A DNA stretch of 64,000 bases from Sulfuricurvum sp. Its GTDB lineage: Bacteria > Campylobacterota > Campylobacteria > Campylobacterales > Sulfurimonadaceae. Location: contig DYMK01000001.1 of the NCBI GenBank assembly GCA_020721585.1, forward strand, positions 372,001 through 436,000, given 5' to 3'. Of the stretch, positions 61,856 to 64,000 are shown piece by piece. The stretch's first letter is position 1. Every line of letters starts with the position of its first letter. The position numbers were made by a program, and so were the translations under genes. Under the pieces are notes generated by a model that was given only the letters and a program-made list of their open reading frames with translations, was not told the origin of the DNA and did not search any database.

Positions 61856-62620
61856 ATGCTTTTTCGATCGCTATTTTTGGGTGTATTAACCCTCTCTCTC
61901 AACGCTTCACCGCTGTGTTATACCCAAGGATACGGTGACCTTATCACCCATGCCGATGATAAAAGTATCGTCTTAAAAAAGGGTCTAACCCTTCCCTACA
62001 CCACCCCAACGCAACCCATAACATGGGAGGATAAAATGAATGAGGCTGATTTGGCGATGCAAGTATCCCAATCCTATGACCAAGGGGGCGTTCAAACCCC
62101 TCCTGCGTACCTTTTTGATCCGGGGCGATTACGCTACCAACCTTTTTTCCAAGCTCTGTATGGCAATGATAAAAAAGCGATTGAAAAAAATCTTGTCACC
62201 ATCAGCTGGCCCACCCTCAAAGGCACCATCAAACTCCCCGTAAACCGTATCGGCGGTGTGGATCAAAAACTCTATGCCATTGGTCAAGAAATTGCCCAAC
62301 TTCCCAAAAGTGACCGCATCTGGGCGGAGGGGGCGACGACCTATTGCTATCGTGTTATCAAAGATACCCATCGCCTCTCAATGCACAGTTTTGGGATTGC
62401 CATCGATTTAGCCCCCACCAAAACCCAGTATTGGAAAAGTGAATCTCCCAGTGAAACCGCTCACATCGGCTATCACAACACCATGCCCATGTCCATCGTC
62501 CGTATTTTTGAAAAGCATGGGTTTATTTGGGGAGGGCGATGGTATCACTACGATACGATGCACTTTGAGTATCGTCCTGAACTCTTAGCCCCTGCGTGTA
62601 CGACCCAAAATCACCTCTAA
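61856..62620 (+). CDS. M15-family (VanY/D-Ala-D-Ala carboxypeptidase-like) exported peptidase
   Basis: 254 residues with an N-terminal signal (MLFRSLFLGVLTLSLNAS). The Zn motif is split as in M15_4: HRLSMHSFGIAIDLAPT gives SxHxxGxAxD, and WYHYDTMHFEYRPE gives the C-terminal H-x-D/H pair. It should cut D-Ala bonds or peptide stems of peptidoglycan in the periplasm. AAAAGGAAAAAG precedes the ATG. The gene is followed by a GCCCGAC/GTCGGG hairpin at 62632-62655, a weak terminator. Confidence 0.83.
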   Translation: MLFRSLFLGVLTLSLNASPLCYTQGYGDLITHADDKSIVLKKGLTLPYTTPTQPITWEDKMNEADLAMQVSQSYDQGGVQTPPAYLFDPGRLRYQPFFQALYGNDKKAIEKNLVTISWPTLKGTIKLPVNRIGGVDQKLYAIGQEIAQLPKSDRIWAEGATTYCYRVIKDTHRLSMHSFGIAIDLAPTKTQYWKSESPSETAHIGYHNTMPMSIVRIFEKHGFIWGGRWYHYDTMHFEYRPELLAPACTTQNHL

Positions 62621-62912
62621 GGAGATTGCTTTGCCCGACTTTTATAACCGTCGGGTTCTTCTCTTAACACAAAATTAACACTACTAACCAATAATGCTAT
62701 TTTAAAAACGTACATCAATAAGGGAACAAGGAGGAGAAACGACCAAAACGAAGAGACAAGAGCTACCCAAACGATCCGCCTGCTCTGTGAATTGGACCTC
62801 TCAAGCAGACGGAAAAACGTATTGCATTGCAACGTCATAATTATAGCGTTTTTTCTCGCTTTTCTCCGACATTGCCGTGCATACACACTTTATTTTTAAC
62901 TAAAGGAAATGT
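62621..62912 (+). other. Intergenic leader with a hairpin, upstream of the cytochrome bd-like gene
   Basis: 292 bases without a convincing gene. 62632-62655 is a terminator-like CCCGAC/GTCGGG hairpin. From 62735 an A- and G-rich stretch (GGAGGAGAAACGACCAAAAC) leads to a hairpin at 62776-62812, CCGCCTGCT with AGCAGACGG and a 19-base loop, followed by five A. A TAATTATAG promoter-like box lies near 62836-62844. The stretch may be a 5' leader or small RNA. No known riboswitch is recognised. Confidence 0.4.
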
Positions 62913-64000
62913 ATGTTCGATTTTCCCATATTTGAAATGCCCACGATTGGGCTAAGAATGCTCATGGCAATCAATGCGATCATCCACACTTTTGTCTCTC
63001 ACGGCGGTGCCGTTGGAGGATCTGTGGTGTTGGCACTTGCTGCATGGTGGACCAATAAACGAGGTGATATGGCGGGGTATGAAACCGTCTATCGTCTTTT
63101 AATGGTCTTTTTTATCATCACCACTTCAGTCGGTGCGCTTACGGGTATCGGGATGTGGATTCACGCCAACATCATCAGCCCCAACGCTATTGGCGGACTC
63201 ATTCGCGTTTTCTTCTGGAAATGGTTTATCGAGTGGATTGTCTTTAATTTTGAAGTCATAATCTTGCTCTTTTGGTTTATGACATGGAAACCAAAAGCAC
63301 TTACTCCCCAAGGTCGTTCATCATCCGTTAAATTGGGTGTATTTTATGCTGCCTCATCGTGGGTAACCATGCTTATCATTACCGCAATTCTAGGATTTAT
63401 GCTCACGCCGAATTTCGATGGTCAACCGTGGATTGATCCCGAAGTGTATCCGGGTAACGTCAACTACAACAATGCCCTTTTCAATCCTACATGGATACCG
63501 GGACTTATGATGAGAACCTTTAGTTCGATTGCATTTGCCGGTGCTCTTGCTATTTTATGGACATGGATTCTTACGACCTTTAGTAAAAATGAAGAGATTC
63601 AAGAAACCAAAGAGCGGATGATTAAATTTTTCGCGACCATTATGATGGTAACCGTTCCGGTAGCAGCAGCCTTTGGATATTACTATCTCCTTCAAATCCC
63701 AGAAGCGGCGCGCGCTATGATCCCTACGGCGATGATGACCAGAGCGTTTGCGGATAAAATGGATTTGATGCATACGATTATCAGCGGTATCGGCGGCACC
63801 GTCGTTCTAACAACCATTATCGCGTACTTCTCGCCCAAACGGATGCCTTATATCGCAGCTACATTGATGGTTTCGGCATTTTTACTCTTTTGGGGATACG
63901 AAGAGCGTACCCGTGAATTTATCCGTAAACCATTCTTGATCTATAACTATATGTACTCTAACGGTATTCGTGTTACCGATGTGCCGTATCTTAATAAAGT
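62913..64000 (+). CDS. Cytochrome bd-like quinol oxidase subunit I (3' end outside window)
   Basis: 362 codons are visible from ATG at 62913 (AAAGGA 7 bp upstream); the frame is open at the right edge. About eight hydrophobic spans. The N-terminal LMAINAIIHTFVSHGGAVGG places a His where bd-type subunit I carries a haem ligand, and SVGALTGIGMWIHANIISP and FFWKWFIEWIVFNFE follow. The pattern resembles the CydA-like proteins that lack the long Q-loop and are found with c-type cytochromes in Campylobacterota and Aquificota. It is a candidate quinol-interacting membrane subunit, not a classical CydA. Confidence 0.75.
   Translation, partial: MFDFPIFEMPTIGLRMLMAINAIIHTFVSHGGAVGGSVVLALAAWWTNKRGDMAGYETVYRLLMVFFIITTSVGALTGIGMWIHANIISPNAIGGLIRVFFWKWFIEWIVFNFEVIILLFWFMTWKPKALTPQGRSSSVKLGVFYAASSWVTMLIITAILGFMLTPNFDGQPWIDPEVYPGNVNYNNALFNPTWIPGLMMRTFSSIAFAGALAILWTWILTTFSKNEEIQETKERMIKFFATIMMVTVPVAAAFGYYYLLQIPEAARAMIPTAMMTRAFADKMDLMHTIISGIGGTVVLTTIIAYFSPKRMPYIAATLMVSAFLLFWGYEERTREFIRKPFLIYNYMYSNGIRVTDVPYLNK

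Noticed and set aside
62617-62886. 89-codon minus-strand frame in the gap before the cytochrome bd-like gene
   Set aside because: It overlaps the hairpins and shows no conserved motif or good ribosome site. Treated as chance.
1-64000. IS elements, CRISPR arrays, tRNA or rRNA genes
   Set aside because: No transposase motifs, regularly spaced repeats, cloverleaf with GTTCRANNC or rRNA-like sequence was recognised on reading both strands. An automated search could still find a divergent tRNA.

Overview
The window looks like chromosomal DNA of a free-living Campylobacterota bacterium of the Sulfuricurvum/Sulfurimonas type. This is inferred from moderate GC, dense gene packing with many ATGA overlaps, T-rich promoters around TATAAT, and gene content: luxS, a pho regulon, MoCo genes, AguB, a Suv3-type helicase and a cytochrome bd-like quinol enzyme. 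No rRNA, tRNA, CRISPR array or insertion sequence was recognised.

Layout. 1-6.2 kb holds housekeeping genes on the minus strand: a VWA protein, an AAA+ ATPase, endonuclease IV, a lipoprotein, an aldo/keto reductase and N-carbamoylputrescine amidase. 6.9-9.1 kb is an AT-rich ATPase + DUF4435 pair resembling the PARIS anti-phage system, wedged in front of rlmN. 10.4-14.2 kb is one giant fused restriction-modification-specificity gene. 14.2-17.8 kb holds a Tsx-like porin, an M23 peptidase and a hemerythrin/DUF2249/polytopic membrane protein cassette. 17.8-20.0 kb is a Crp-type regulator plus CrtI-like oxidoreductase cassette, bracketed by a 77-bp exact duplication of the end of the upstream gene. 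20-32.6 kb is hisF followed by an extended phosphate regulon (pstCAB, pit, phosphate-type porin, pstS, phoU, phoB, phoR), interrupted only by comM. Its promoters carry GTAAY motifs spaced exactly 11 bp, which I read as Pho boxes. 32.7-34.0 kb is a decayed type II R-M locus: the C5-methyltransferase is cut to 33 codons and a DUF3883 nuclease is left intact. 34-44.5 kb holds cca, a CZB protein, an amino-acid permease, an LprI-like protein, an MBOAT/SGNH pair, a PAS-GGDEF-EAL protein and luxS.

44.6-52.5 kb is the molybdopterin cluster moaD-moaE-moeA, split by a 6-kb island. The island carries a MazF/PemK toxin, a duplicated fragment of its own R-M gene, a candidate small RNA, a DUF5131-TcmP operon and a type IIG R-M enzyme. 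The right edge of the island is a decayed second copy of the moaD start, ending in a 32-codon moaD'-'moaE relic that overlaps the moeA start codon. This matches insertion with long target duplication, a mechanism described for R-M genes in Helicobacter pylori. 52.6-64 kb returns to housekeeping genes: two SurA-like proteins, a flavoprotein, an aldehyde dehydrogenase, an HD hydrolase, a Suv3-like helicase, a Sel1 lipoprotein, an M15 peptidase and a truncated cytochrome bd-like gene.

Dispersed palindromic (REP-like) repeats lie in many intergenic gaps. They have also entered coding sequence: two copies are read in frame inside the type IIG gene, and one supplies the last codons and stop of rlmN. 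The most notable items are the PARIS-like pair, the DUF5131-TcmP operon with its convergent small RNA, and the two accessory cassettes bracketed by duplicated host sequence.
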